A DNA stretch of 64,000 nt from Streptomyces sp. 135 (GCF_020026305.1 NZ_CP075691.1:7557415-7621414); one strand, 5' to 3'; positions 1-8,099 are shown, numbered from the stretch's first letter. Program-made: numbers and translations. The notes: generated from the letters alone by a model not told the origin.

Positions 1-11
1 AGGAGTCGATC

Positions 12-809
12 ATGCTTACTACCCGTTTCGCTGTGGGAGCTCCGGTCTGGGCGGACATGTGCGCCCCCGACCTCGGCACCGTCAGCGATTTCTATCGTGA
101 GCTGTTCGGCTGGGAGCTCCAGCAGGGCGGCCCCGAGGTGGGGGGCTACAGCCAGTTCCAGCTCTCCGGCAGGACCGCGGCGGGAGCGATGGCGATGGCC
201 GTGGACGAGGCGCCGCCCGCGTGGACGCTCTACTTCCGCACGGCGGACGCGGACGCCACGGTCAAGTCGGTCGAGCAGGCCGGCGGCAGGTCGCTCTTCG
301 AGGCCGCGGACGTCCTCGACCTCGGCCGCATGGCGGGCCTCGCCGACGCGGCCGGTGTGCCGTTCTCGGTGTGGCAGCAGGGCCGGCTGGAGGGCCTCGA
401 TGTCCTGAACGAACCGGGTGGCCTGGTCTGGAGCGAGCTGTACACCCCGGACGTCTCCGCGGCCACCTCGTTCTACGGCTCGGTCTTCGGCTGGCAGACC
501 ACCGAGATGGCCTTCCCCGGAGGGACGTACACGATGGTGCATCCCGCCGACGGCACCCCGGACGACATGTTCGGCGGCATCGTGCCGCTCGACAGCGACC
601 CCTCGGAAGAGGGGGCGTACTGGCTGCCGTACTTCCAGGTGGCGGACTGCGACGACGCGGTCGCCAAGGCCGGGCGGACGGGCGGCTCGGTGCGGATGGC
701 GACGGTGGAGATGGCCGGGGTGGGCCGTTTCGCGAAGCTGGCGGACCCGGCGGGCGCACGGTTCGCGGTGCTTCAACCGGCCCCTCCCGGCGAGCAGATG
801 GAGCCGTAG
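12..809 (+). CDS. VOC family protein with two glyoxalase-like domains
   Basis: This 265-residue protein has two tandem vicinal-oxygen-chelate (VOC) halves, roughly residues 7-125 and 133-258. Each half shows the characteristic opening (PVWADMCAPDL and LVWSELYTPDV) followed by a F-Y-x5-FGW segment. Duplicated VOC proteins of this size are common in actinobacteria and are usually annotated as glyoxalase/bleomycin-resistance/dioxygenase superfamily members. Their substrates are mostly unknown and I cannot assign one. The ATG at 12 is chosen because an AGGAG ribosome-binding site sits at 1-5, six bases upstream, so the gene is complete at the window edge. No partner gene is evident. Confidence 0.9.
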   Translation: MLTTRFAVGAPVWADMCAPDLGTVSDFYRELFGWELQQGGPEVGGYSQFQLSGRTAAGAMAMAVDEAPPAWTLYFRTADADATVKSVEQAGGRSLFEAADVLDLGRMAGLADAAGVPFSVWQQGRLEGLDVLNEPGGLVWSELYTPDVSAATSFYGSVFGWQTTEMAFPGGTYTMVHPADGTPDDMFGGIVPLDSDPSEEGAYWLPYFQVADCDDAVAKAGRTGGSVRMATVEMAGVGRFAKLADPAGARFAVLQPAPPGEQMEP

Positions 810-962
810 CCGCCGGGGGGGTGGGTTGTCCGGTGGCTCCGGGGTGAGGGTTTCGCGGCGGTGTCCGAAGGGCAGCGCTTATCGGGGCGCCGGACGGCCC
901 GGCGGTGTGCGATCGTGATCGGGCCCTTAGCCCGGGCCGGGAGCGAAACGCGGGCCGGGCGG

Positions 963-984
963 TCGTTGATCGTTCGTTGATCGT
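963..984 (+). repeat. 11-bp perfect tandem repeat upstream of the WhiB-like gene
   Basis: The sequence TCGTTGATCGT occurs twice back to back, ending about 30 bases before the WhiB-like start codon. It may form part of the promoter or an operator. A possible -10 element, CAGTAT, lies at 1003-1008, only seven bases before the ATG at 1016, which would give an almost leaderless transcript. The spacing to the TTGATC in the repeat (20 bases) is too long for a standard -35/-10 pair, so the promoter call is weak. Confidence 0.4.
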
Positions 985-1015
985 CTGTTTCGCGCGCCGG
1001 GGCAGTATCGACGGC

Positions 1016-1264
1016 ATGCAGATCGACATGACGGCCCAGCCCGAACTCGCCTGGCAGGAGCAGGCGCTGTGCGCGCAGACCGGAGCGGACTTCTTCTTCC
1101 CCGAGCCCGGGAGCTCGGTGCGCGAGGCGAAGGACATCTGCCGGATGTGCGCGATGCGCCCGGCCTGCCTGGAGTACGCACTCGCCAACGACGAGAGGTT
1201 CGGCGTCTGGGGCGGCCTCTCCGAAAAGGAGCGCTACGCCCTCAGACGTGTGCCTCGCACGTGA
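1016..1264 (+). CDS. WhiB-family iron-sulfur regulatory protein
   Basis: This 82-residue protein carries the four cysteines of the WhiB family at positions 19, 42, 45 and 51 (C-x22-C-x2-C-x5-C), which bind a [4Fe-4S] cluster, and the family beta-turn motif GVWGG at 63-67. A basic tail (RRVPR) follows. Wbl proteins bind the primary sigma factor region 4 and alter promoter choice in development or stress. The segment around LCAQT and ECLEYALANDERFG-type residues resembles WhiB itself more than WblA or WblC. The S. coelicolor gene at this locus is a wbl paralogue, but I am not sure which letter it carries. The ATG at 1016 has no good ribosome-binding site; another ATG lies at 1028. Confidence 0.92.
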   Translation: MQIDMTAQPELAWQEQALCAQTGADFFFPEPGSSVREAKDICRMCAMRPACLEYALANDERFGVWGGLSEKERYALRRVPRT

Positions 1265-1880
1265 CTCGCCCTTGATACGTCCTTGCGTGGGCGTGTGCCT
1301 TGTTGGGGCGTGGGCCTGGGCCTGGGCCTGGGCTTGATGGTGTGCCTTGTGCGCGCCGGGGGCCTCGGGCTCGGCGGGGCGTGGCGCCGGTGCCCTGGGG
1401 TTCGACGGTGTGCCCTGCGGGCGGCGGCGCCGTCACTCGCGTGGTGGGCGCCTCGCGTGTGACGGTACGTGTCTGGGGCTCGCCGGCTGCCCTGACCCGG
1501 CGGCCCGCCGGTGCTGAGCGGTAGGTCTCGCGCCCGCCGGGCGGAATCGGCGCCTTTGCTCTGCCCCGTACATCGATGCGGGCCCGCTGCACGACCCGGG
1601 CTGGACGCCCACAGGCCACGCGGCGCGGCTGGGTGTGAAGGGGCCGCGCCTTGCGTGCCGCCTGCTTCGGGCCTTGCGTGCTGGGCGGCGCTGCCTCCGT
1701 ATCTGTTGCGGATCCCCGGCGCGACTTCCGCTGAACGCTCACAGGGCGTGCGGCGCGGCCGGGCCAGGCCCTGCACGCCGCGTGGCCCTGCCGCGTACCC
1801 GTTGTGGCCCCGCCGGGCCGCGCCGCACGACCCGGGCTGGACGGCCCACAGGTCGCGCGGCGCGGGCCCTCGCGGGCGGA
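1265..1880. other. Gene-free, low-complexity, repeat-bearing stretch
   Basis: No convincing gene is present in these 616 bases. The left part contains simple repeats (runs of GGGCCT near 1312-1332). The right part contains degenerate copies of sequence related to the 3' end of the downstream-converging desaturase gene (see the repeat entry at 1589-1915). Open frames on both strands are proline/arginine-rich and look like GC-bias artefacts. Confidence 0.7.
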
Positions 1881-1915
1881 TCAGGCCTTGCGTGCCGCCA
1901 TCCGGGCCTTGCGAG
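1589..1915. repeat. Degenerate repeats of the desaturase 3' end
   Basis: A block beginning GCACGACCCGGGCTGGACG occurs at 1589-1628 and again at 1825-1865, with about three differences. Each block is followed 20 or so bases later by GCCTTGCGTGCCGCC (near 1648 and 1883) and CGGGCCTTGCG (near 1668 and 1903). A third, more diverged partial unit begins with CACAGGGCGTGCGGCGCGG near 1740. The copy at 1881-1915 encodes the last codons of the acyl-ACP desaturase (the ARKARMAARKA tail), so the other units look like decayed duplications of that gene end. Confidence 0.65.
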
Positions 1916-2852
1916 CTGCCAGCCTCTCGTCGAACTTCGACGCCTCCGAGTCGAGACCGCCCATGTAGAAGCCCAGCTCCTCCTGGGCCTGGAGCCCCTC
2001 GGGGCCGAGCCCGTCGATCTCCAGGACCTTCAGGAAGCGCAGCACGGGCTGGAGCACGTCGTCGTGGTGGATACGCAGGTTGTAGACCTCGCCGATGGCC
2101 ATCTGCGCGGCGGCCCGCTCGAAGCCCGGCATGCCGTGGCCCGGCATGCGGAAGTTGACCACCACGTCCCGCACGGCCTGCATCGTCAGGTCCGGCGCGA
2201 GCTCGAAGGCGGCCTTGAGCAGGTTGCGGTAGAAGACCATGTGGAGGTTCTCGTCCGTGGCGATGCGCGCCAGCATGCGGTCGCAGACCGGGTCGCCGGA
2301 CTGATGTCCGGTGTTGCGGTGCGAGATGCGGGTCGCCAGCTCCTGGAAGGCCACGTACGCCACCGAGTGCAGCATCGAGTGGCGGTTGTCCGACTCGAAG
2401 CCCTCGCTCATGTGGACCATCCGGAAGCGCTCCAGCTCGTCCGGGTCGACGGCGCGCGAGGCGAGGAGGTAGTCGCGCATCACGATGCCGTGGCGGCCCT
2501 CCTCGGCGGTCCAGCGGTGCACCCAGGTGCCCCAGGCGCCGTCGCGGCCGAAGAGGGAGGCGATCTCGTGGTGGTAGCTGGGGAGGTTGTCCTCGGTCAG
2601 CAGGTTCACGACCAGGGCGATGCGCCCGATGTCGGTGACGGGGGACTGGCCCTTCTCCCACGCCTCGCCGTCCTCGAAGAAGCCGGGGAAGTTGCGGGCG
2701 TCGGAGAACGGGACGTACTCGTGGGGCATCCAGTCCTTGGCCACCTTGAGGTGGCGATTGAGTTCCTGCTCGACCACTTCCTCCAGCGCGTAGAGCAGCC
2801 GGGCATCGGTCCAGCTGTCCGTGCTGCCGAGGTGGGGAGAGGTGATCGTCAC
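1881..2852 (-). CDS. Acyl-ACP desaturase (ferritin-like diiron)
   Basis: This 323-residue protein belongs to the soluble stearoyl-ACP 9-desaturase family, which introduces a cis double bond into acyl-ACP using a diiron centre and reduced ferredoxin. The diiron ligand motifs are EEGRH at 117-121 and DENLH at 200-204, with further family residues in TEDNLPSYHHE (86-96) and FQELATRISHRNTG. No membrane segment is present, as expected for the soluble class. The GTG at 2850-2852 is preceded by GGAG seven bases upstream. The basic alanine-rich C-terminus (ARKARMAARKA) overlaps a repeat family found downstream. A palindromic operator-like site lies about 50 bases upstream, so repression by a TetR-type lipid regulator is plausible but not shown. 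Confidence 0.93.
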   Translation of the reverse strand: MTITSPHLGSTDSWTDARLLYALEEVVEQELNRHLKVAKDWMPHEYVPFSDARNFPGFFEDGEAWEKGQSPVTDIGRIALVVNLLTEDNLPSYHHEIASLFGRDGAWGTWVHRWTAEEGRHGIVMRDYLLASRAVDPDELERFRMVHMSEGFESDNRHSMLHSVAYVAFQELATRISHRNTGHQSGDPVCDRMLARIATDENLHMVFYRNLLKAAFELAPDLTMQAVRDVVVNFRMPGHGMPGFERAAAQMAIGEVYNLRIHHDDVLQPVLRFLKVLEIDGLGPEGLQAQEELGFYMGGLDSEASKFDERLAARKARMAARKA

Positions 2853-2904
2853 GTGGGCTCCATAGCGGGACGGGAGTACTTACGAGCAGTGCGAGCGGTG
2901 CACT

Positions 2905-2940
2905 ACCTACGGTGTCGTAGGTTACGTTGCCGTAGGTTAA
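2905..2940 (-). promoter_or_regulatory. Operator-like palindrome ahead of the desaturase
   Basis: The site contains the inverted repeat ACCTACG-GTGT-CGTAGGT at 2905-2922 (seven perfect pairs), and CGTAGGTTA recurs at 2916-2924 and 2931-2939. Two half-sites in direct orientation plus one palindrome, 50-90 bases upstream of the desaturase start, is the usual layout of a TetR-family operator. The regulator is not obvious in this window. Confidence 0.55.
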
Positions 2941-3008
2941 GCCCTCCGTAAAGAGGCAGTGAAACCGGCCCCCGCCCGTCTCCCCCGCAACAGAGGCCTC
3001 AATACTGG

Positions 3009-3797
3009 TCAGGCGTACAGATCGCGGAGCCGGACTGAGAGGCACGTCACACAGCCTTCGAGCTTCTCGAATTCACTGATGTCCACCAAAACCGGGTCGA
3101 ATCCGAGATCGGCGAGCAGCTCCGCGCTCTTCGGCGCACTCGCCGCCATCAGCAGTTTTCCCCCGCCGAGGAGCACCACGTGCGCGCCCGGCTCCTCCGG
3201 CACGGGCAGGAAGCGCGGAAAGAGGGAGGGGCTCCCGACCAGCGGCTCGTACCCGATGACCGTCCCGTCGGGCAGCGCCGTCACCGCGGACTTGAGGTGC
3301 AGGATCTCGCTGAAGGGTGTGGCGAGGGGCACAGTGACCACGCGCGCGCCGAGCGGTTCGAAGGCGGCCCGCAGCTGCCGCACTCCCTCGGCGTTGGTCC
3401 GGCCGCCCCGCCCCACGTAGAGCGTGTCGCCGATCTTGAGGACGTCACCGCCCTCCAGCGTGCCGGGCTCCCAGATCCAGTTCACCGAACAGCCGAGCCG
3501 CGCCACGGCCTCCTCCACGCCCGGCGTCTCGCCCCGCCGGGGCTCGGCCCCCGGGCGGGTGATCAGCGCCACGTTCCGGAAGACGGCCACCGCGTCCTCG
3601 ACGAACACCGAGTCCGGGCAGTCGTCCGCCGGCTCCACCTCCAGCGTCTCCCAGCCGTGGGCGTCCAGCGCCCCCACGTACGCCTCCCACTGCCGCAGCG
3701 CGAGTTCCACGTCGACCGGGGTGCGTTCCAGGTGGGTGACCAGGCCTTCGGCGAGGCGCGGGCTGGGGCGGCGGACCAGGGCCTTCTTGCTGGGCAC
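3009..3797 (-). CDS. ddaH: Dimethylargininase (NG,NG-dimethylarginine dimethylaminohydrolase)
   Basis: This 262-residue guanidine-modifying enzyme hydrolyses methylated arginines to citrulline and (di)methylamine. The family landmarks are visible: DSVFVED near residue 62 (substrate carboxylates), LEGGDVL near 114, the catalytic histidine in SEILHLKSAVT, and the nucleophilic cysteine near the C-terminus in EGCVTCLSVRL, most likely C252. Its length matches bacterial DDAH. The GTG at 3795-3797 is supported by AGGAG four to nine bases upstream. It is transcribed on the same strand as the desaturase, but 156 bases and an operator-like palindrome separate them, so they are probably not one operon. 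Confidence 0.93.
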   Translation of the reverse strand: MPSKKALVRRPSPRLAEGLVTHLERTPVDVELALRQWEAYVGALDAHGWETLEVEPADDCPDSVFVEDAVAVFRNVALITRPGAEPRRGETPGVEEAVARLGCSVNWIWEPGTLEGGDVLKIGDTLYVGRGGRTNAEGVRQLRAAFEPLGARVVTVPLATPFSEILHLKSAVTALPDGTVIGYEPLVGSPSLFPRFLPVPEEPGAHVVLLGGGKLLMAASAPKSAELLADLGFDPVLVDISEFEKLEGCVTCLSVRLRDLYA

Positions 3798-3833
3798 GGC
3801 ACTCTCCTCACGCGGGCGGGGCAGTGCCGCACA

Positions 3834-6167
3834 TCATGCAGCGTCCGCCCGCTCCTGGCCCAGAGCGCCTCGGAGATGGTCGGCGGTGAACGACCCCTCC
3901 GCATCCAGGAGTTGGGCGGGCGTCCCCTCGAAGACGATCCGCCCGCCGTGCTTGCCGCCGCCGGGGCCGAGGTCGATGACCCAGTCCGCGTGCTTGACGA
4001 CATCGAGGTTGTGCTCGACGACCAACACCGTGTTCCCGGCGTCGACGAGCCGGTCGAGCAGCGCGAGCAGCCCGTCCACGTCCGCCAGGTGCAGGCCGGT
4101 GGTCGGCTCGTCCAGGATGTACGTCGTGCCGGTGCGGTGCAGCTGCGTGGCCAGCTTGATCCGCTGGCGCTCCCCGCCGGACAGGGTGCTCAGCGGCTGG
4201 CCGAGCGTGAGGTAGGTGAGCCCCACGTCCCGCAGGGCGCCCAGCCGGCGGCGGAGCGCCGTGTCGTCGAAGCGTGCGGTGAAGTCGAGGGCGTCCTCGG
4301 CCGTCATGGCCAGGAAGTCGACGACGGACCGGCCGTCGACGGTCAGGCGCAGCACCTCGTCCTTGAAGCGCCGCCCCTCGCACGCCTGGCACGTCGTGGT
4401 CACCGGGTCCATGAACGCCAGGTCGCTGTAGATGATTCCGCGCCCCTGGCAACGCTCGCACGCGCCACGCGAGTTGAAGCTGAACAGGCTCGCCTCGGCG
4501 CCCGTCTCCCGCGCGAAGAGCTTGCGTACGGTGTCCATGATCCCGAGGTACGTCGCCGGGGTCGAGCGGCCCGAGATGCCGATGGACGACTGATCGACGA
4601 CCACGGCGTCCGGGTGCGCCTCGGTGAACGCCTTCGACACCAGCGTGCTCTTGCCCGATCCCGCGACGCCGGTGACCGCGGTGAGCACCCCGGCCGGCAC
4701 CCGCACGCTGACGTTCTTGAGGTTGTGCAGACCGGCGTCCTTGATCCAGTGCCCGCCGGTCGCCCGGCGCGGATTCTCCTTGACGCCCCGGACGCGGCGC
4801 AGGTGGCGGCCGGTGAGCGTGTCCGCCCGCCGCAGCTCGGCCGGGGTGCCCTCGAAGACGACCAGGCCGCCGCCGGTACCGGCCGCCGGGCCCATGTCGA
4901 CGACATGGTCGGCGATCGCGATCACGTCCGGGTCGTGCTCGACGACCAGGACGGTGTTGCCCTTGTCTCGCAGCCGCAGCAGCAGGTCGCCCAGGCGCCC
5001 GACGTCACGCGGGTGCAGACCGACGCTCGGTTCGTCGAAGATGTACGTCATGCCGGTGAGGCTGGAGCCGAGATGGCGCACCATCTTCAGCCGCTGCCCC
5101 TCGCCGCCGGAGAGCGTGGACGTCTCGCGGTCCAGGCTGAGGTAGCCGAGGCCGATCGCCTCGATCCGCTCCAGCGCAGCGACGGCCGCCGCGGCGATGG
5201 GGCCCGCCACGGGGTCGTCGATGCGCCCCAACTCCTCGATGAGGTCGGTGACTTCCATCCGCGTGCAGTCGGCGATCCCCAGGCCGTTGATCCGGGTGGC
5301 GAGCGCCGCCGGGTTGAGGCGGGCGCCGCGGCACGCCGGGCAGGGGCCCTCGTGGAGAAAGGCCTGCGCCACGTCACGGGTCTTCTGGGAGAGGGAGGAG
5401 AGGTCGCGGTTGAGGTAGAGCCGCTCGAAGCGGTCCGCGAGGCCCTCGTAGTCGGTGTCGCGGGAGCCTCCGGTGTTGTGGACGGGCACCTTCCTGGCGC
5501 GCGGCTTTCCGCGCCCTTCGCGGCCGCCCCGCAGCAGGAACTCCCGCTCGGCGTCGGTGAACTGCCCGACCGGCTTGTGCGGGTCCAGGTCGGGCGTGTT
5601 GGTGTAGGTCTGGCCGTGCCAGGTCCCCGCGGCGAACGGCGGGAAGAGGATCGCGCCGTCCGCCAGGGACCTGGTGGGGTCGAGGATGCGGTCGTAGTCG
5701 GGCCGCACGCTGAGGCCGAGGCCGTCGCACTCGGGACACATGCCCGACGGGTCGTTGAAGGAGTACGCCGTCGCCGGGCCCGCGCTGGGTGTGCCGTGCC
5801 GGGAGAAGAGCACCCTGATCACGGAGTAGATGTCCGTCATCGTGCCCACGGTGGAGCGCGAGTGGCCGCCGATCGGCCTCTGGTCGACGACGATCGCGGG
5901 CGAGAGATCCTCGATGGTGTCCGCGTGCGGCCGCTCGTACTTCGGCAGCCGGTTGCGCACGAACCAGGTGAAGGTCTCGTTCAGCTGGCGCTGTGACTCG
6001 ACCGCGATCGTGTCGAAGACGACCGACGACTTGCCGGAGCCCGACACCCCGGTGAAGACCGTGAGGCGGCCTTTCGGGATGCGCAGGTCCACCTCCCTGA
6101 GGTTGTTCTCGCGGGCTCCGGCGATGGTGATGTGCTGGTGTGTGTCATGTCGGGTGTCTGGGTGCAT
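3834..6167 (-). CDS. UvrA-like ABC ATPase without the UvrB-binding domain
   Basis: This 777-residue protein has the two ABC ATPase modules of UvrA, with Walker A motifs TGVSGSGKSS near residue 40 and TGVAGSGKST in the second half, two LSGGE signatures and zinc-type CPxC/CQxC pairs (GMCPECDGLG, CQACEGRRF). It is about 170 residues shorter than UvrA (~940). After the first module, STVGTMTDIYSVIRVLFSRHG runs almost directly into YSFNDPSGMCPECDG, so the block that holds the UvrB-binding domain in canonical UvrA is absent. Such proteins (DrrC/UvrA2-like) are linked to tolerance of DNA-binding drugs rather than nucleotide excision repair. The start lies 10 bases after the stop of the ABC-F gene, so the two form an operon. 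No ribosome-binding site is clear. Confidence 0.9.
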   Translation of the reverse strand: MHPDTRHDTHQHITIAGARENNLREVDLRIPKGRLTVFTGVSGSGKSSVVFDTIAVESQRQLNETFTWFVRNRLPKYERPHADTIEDLSPAIVVDQRPIGGHSRSTVGTMTDIYSVIRVLFSRHGTPSAGPATAYSFNDPSGMCPECDGLGLSVRPDYDRILDPTRSLADGAILFPPFAAGTWHGQTYTNTPDLDPHKPVGQFTDAEREFLLRGGREGRGKPRARKVPVHNTGGSRDTDYEGLADRFERLYLNRDLSSLSQKTRDVAQAFLHEGPCPACRGARLNPAALATRINGLGIADCTRMEVTDLIEELGRIDDPVAGPIAAAAVAALERIEAIGLGYLSLDRETSTLSGGEGQRLKMVRHLGSSLTGMTYIFDEPSVGLHPRDVGRLGDLLLRLRDKGNTVLVVEHDPDVIAIADHVVDMGPAAGTGGGLVVFEGTPAELRRADTLTGRHLRRVRGVKENPRRATGGHWIKDAGLHNLKNVSVRVPAGVLTAVTGVAGSGKSTLVSKAFTEAHPDAVVVDQSSIGISGRSTPATYLGIMDTVRKLFARETGAEASLFSFNSRGACERCQGRGIIYSDLAFMDPVTTTCQACEGRRFKDEVLRLTVDGRSVVDFLAMTAEDALDFTARFDDTALRRRLGALRDVGLTYLTLGQPLSTLSGGERQRIKLATQLHRTGTTYILDEPTTGLHLADVDGLLALLDRLVDAGNTVLVVEHNLDVVKHADWVIDLGPGGGKHGGRIVFEGTPAQLLDAEGSFTADHLRGALGQERADAA

Positions 6168-6177
6168 ACGCGCGAAG

Positions 6178-7830
6178 CTAGCCGGAATACCCGACAGCCT
6201 CTGTCTTCTTTTCCTGGGTGATCTCCTTCAGCTCGCCGTCCAGGAGCAGCCATCGCGTGATGCCGATGGACTCCAGGAACGGCAGGTCGTGACTGGCCAC
6301 GATCAGCGCGCCCTGGTACGACTCCAGGGCTGTCGAGAGCTGCTTCACGCTCGCCATGTCGAGGTTGTTCGTCGGCTCGTCGAGCATGAGCAGCTGCGGC
6401 GCCGGCTCGGCGAGGAGCAGCGCCGCGAGCGCCGCCCGGAACCGCTCGCCGCCCGACAGGGTCGCCGCCCGCTGATCGGCCTTGGCCCCCTTGAACAGGA
6501 AGCGGGCCAGGCGGGCCCGGACGCGGTTGTTGCTCGCGTCGGGAGCGTACGCCGCCACGTTCTCGACGACGGTACGGTCGTCGTCGAGCACATCGAGCCG
6601 CTGGGGCAGGAAGCGCAGCGGTACGTGCGCCAGTGCCTCGCCGGAGACCGGTCGCAGCTCCCCGGCGATCGTGCGCAGCAGCGTCGTCTTGCCCGCGCCG
6701 TTGCGCCCGATCAGCGCGATCCGCTCGGGGCCGCGCAGCTCGAACCAGCCCTGGACGCGGGCCCCGTAGCACAGTTCCAGACCGCCGAGGGTGAGGACGG
6801 TGCGGCCGGGGTGCACCAGGGTGTTCGGCAGGTCGACGCGGATCACGTCGTCGTCCCGAACCGCCTCCACGGCGTCGTCGAGGCGCTCCTTGGCCTCGGC
6901 GAGTTTCTCCTCGTGCATGATGCGGTGCTTGCCCGCGGACTCCTGCGCGGCCCGCTTGCGGGCGCCCATCACGATCTTCGGCTCGCGCTTCTGGTCCCAC
7001 ATCTTCTGGCCGTACCGCTTGCGGCGGGCCAACTTGAGGTGGGCGTTTACCAGTTCGCGCTTCTGCTTGCGCAGGTCGGACTCGGCGACGCGCACCATGC
7101 GCTCCGCCGCCTCCTGCTCGGCGGCGAGGACCTCCTCGTACGCGCTGAAGTTGCCGCCGTACCAACTGACCTCGCCCTCGCGCAGATCGGCGATCTGGTC
7201 GACCAGGTCAAGGAGTTCGCGGTCGTGACTGACCACGACGAGGACTTTGTGCCACGCCTCGACGGCCGCGTACAGGCGCCGACGGGCGTACAGGTCAAGG
7301 TTGTTGGTCGGTTCGTCCAGCAGCAGGACGTCCGGTCGGCGCAGAAGCAGCGCGGCCAGGCGCAGCAGCACCGACTCGCCGCCCGAGACCTCGCCCGTGG
7401 TGCGGTCGAGACCGATATGGCCGAGCCCGAGCTGGTCGAGGGTCGCGAGGGCGCGCTCCTCGACGTCCCAGTCGTCGCCGACGGCGGTGAAGTGCTCCTC
7501 GCGCGCGTCGCCCGCCTCGATGGCGTGCAGGGCGGCGCGCGTCGCGGCGATGCCGAGGACCTCGTCGACGCGCAGTCCGGTGTCGAGGGTGACGTTCTGC
7601 GGCAGGTAACCGACTTCGCCGGCGACCTTGACCGCGCCGTCGGTGGGCGTCAGTTCACCGGCGATCAGCTTCAACAGGGTTGACTTCCCCGAGCCGTTGA
7701 TGCCGATGAGGCCGGTCCTGCCGGGTCCGAAGGCCGCCTGGAGCCCGTCGAAGACGCCGGTGCCGTCCGGCCAGGCGAAGGTGAGCGACGTGCAGGTGAC
7801 GGAGGTGGGGGAGGTGGAGGAAGTAGACAT
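6178..7830 (-). CDS. ABC-F family ATPase (ribosome-protection type)
   Basis: This 550-residue protein has two ABC domains and no membrane segment. Walker A motifs are GINGSGKST near residue 43 and GRNGAGKTT in the second half. The signatures are VSGGE and LSGGE, and both Walker B motifs read LLLDEPTNNLD or LMLDEPTNNLD. A long charged linker rich in K/R/E (around residues 225-315) joins them, as in ABC-F proteins that reach into the ribosomal exit site. The family includes antibiotic resistance proteins that dislodge drugs from the ribosome. The ATG at 7828-7830 lacks a strong Shine-Dalgarno sequence and follows a leader of about 220 bases, suggesting translational or attenuation control. The UvrA-like gene follows after 10 bases. 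Confidence 0.92.
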   Translation of the reverse strand: MSTSSTSPTSVTCTSLTFAWPDGTGVFDGLQAAFGPGRTGLIGINGSGKSTLLKLIAGELTPTDGAVKVAGEVGYLPQNVTLDTGLRVDEVLGIAATRAALHAIEAGDAREEHFTAVGDDWDVEERALATLDQLGLGHIGLDRTTGEVSGGESVLLRLAALLLRRPDVLLLDEPTNNLDLYARRRLYAAVEAWHKVLVVVSHDRELLDLVDQIADLREGEVSWYGGNFSAYEEVLAAEQEAAERMVRVAESDLRKQKRELVNAHLKLARRKRYGQKMWDQKREPKIVMGARKRAAQESAGKHRIMHEEKLAEAKERLDDAVEAVRDDDVIRVDLPNTLVHPGRTVLTLGGLELCYGARVQGWFELRGPERIALIGRNGAGKTTLLRTIAGELRPVSGEALAHVPLRFLPQRLDVLDDDRTVVENVAAYAPDASNNRVRARLARFLFKGAKADQRAATLSGGERFRAALAALLLAEPAPQLLMLDEPTNNLDMASVKQLSTALESYQGALIVASHDLPFLESIGITRWLLLDGELKEITQEKKTEAVGYSG

Positions 7831-8051
7831 ACGGGCCTCGCGGTTGCGTGGTGTGGAGCGCGGTCAGGGGCAACGCGTTCGAGACACCGCGGCGGTGCTG
7901 AGGCCATGGAAGGAAAAAGGCCTGTGCCGGGGGACGGGACGGCTCGTATGCCGAGGTCGCACGCGACGTACACGGCAGCGGAAGCTGCGTGACGCGGTGT
8001 CTCATGACCTCAGACGAGCAACGTCCTTCTCCTATCGACGGCAACAGAACC
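7831..8051 (-). promoter_or_regulatory. Long 5' leader of the ABC-F/UvrA-like operon with upstream ORFs
   Basis: The inferred transcript carries about 220 bases before the ABC-F start. Near its 5' end a strong AGGAG (8029-8033) is followed seven bases later by a four-codon micro-ORF TTG-CTC-GTC-TGA (8010-8021). An ATG at 8003-8005, four bases after that stop, opens a longer frame that overlaps the ABC-F start out of register and ends at 7655. A T5 tract on the transcript strand (7914-7918) lies in the middle, but I could not find a convincing stem just before it. Drug-sensing leaders with uORFs are known for some ABC-F and WhiB7-type genes; that this is one is inference. Confidence 0.45.
8010..8021 (-). 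CDS. Putative micro-ORF (start plus two codons) in the ABC-F leader
   Basis: TTG-CTC-GTC-TGA follows a near-consensus AGGAGAAGG ribosome-binding site with good spacing. Its only likely role would be to position a ribosome in the leader. It could equally be a chance occurrence, with the ribosome-binding site serving the ATG at 8003-8005. Confidence 0.25.
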   Translation of the reverse strand: MLV

Positions 8052-8057
8052 GAGTAC

Positions 8058-8087
8058 ACGGTAAGAAGGGCCGCTGGACCCTGTCAA
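8058..8087 (-). promoter_or_regulatory. Sigma-70-type promoter for the ABC-F operon
   Basis: On the minus strand a perfect TTGACA (8082-8087) is followed after 18 bases by TACCGT (8058-8063). Transcription would start near 8051 and read into the ABC-F leader. The -35 matches the HrdB consensus exactly; the -10 matches moderately. Confidence 0.55.
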
Positions 8088-8099
8088 CGCTTTTATGAG

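Noticed and set aside
1234..3045. Long minus-strand open frame of 603 codons covering the desaturase region
   Set aside because: It is arginine/proline-rich, out of frame with the clear desaturase and has no family motifs.
3180..5996. Long plus-strand frame of 938 codons opposite the UvrA-like gene
   Set aside because: It is the antisense shadow of a gene with intact Walker motifs; its composition is typical of GC-bias artefacts.
7913..7925. Transcription terminator at the T5 tract in the ABC-F leader
   Set aside because: No stable stem directly precedes the tract; only short, distant inverted repeats were found.
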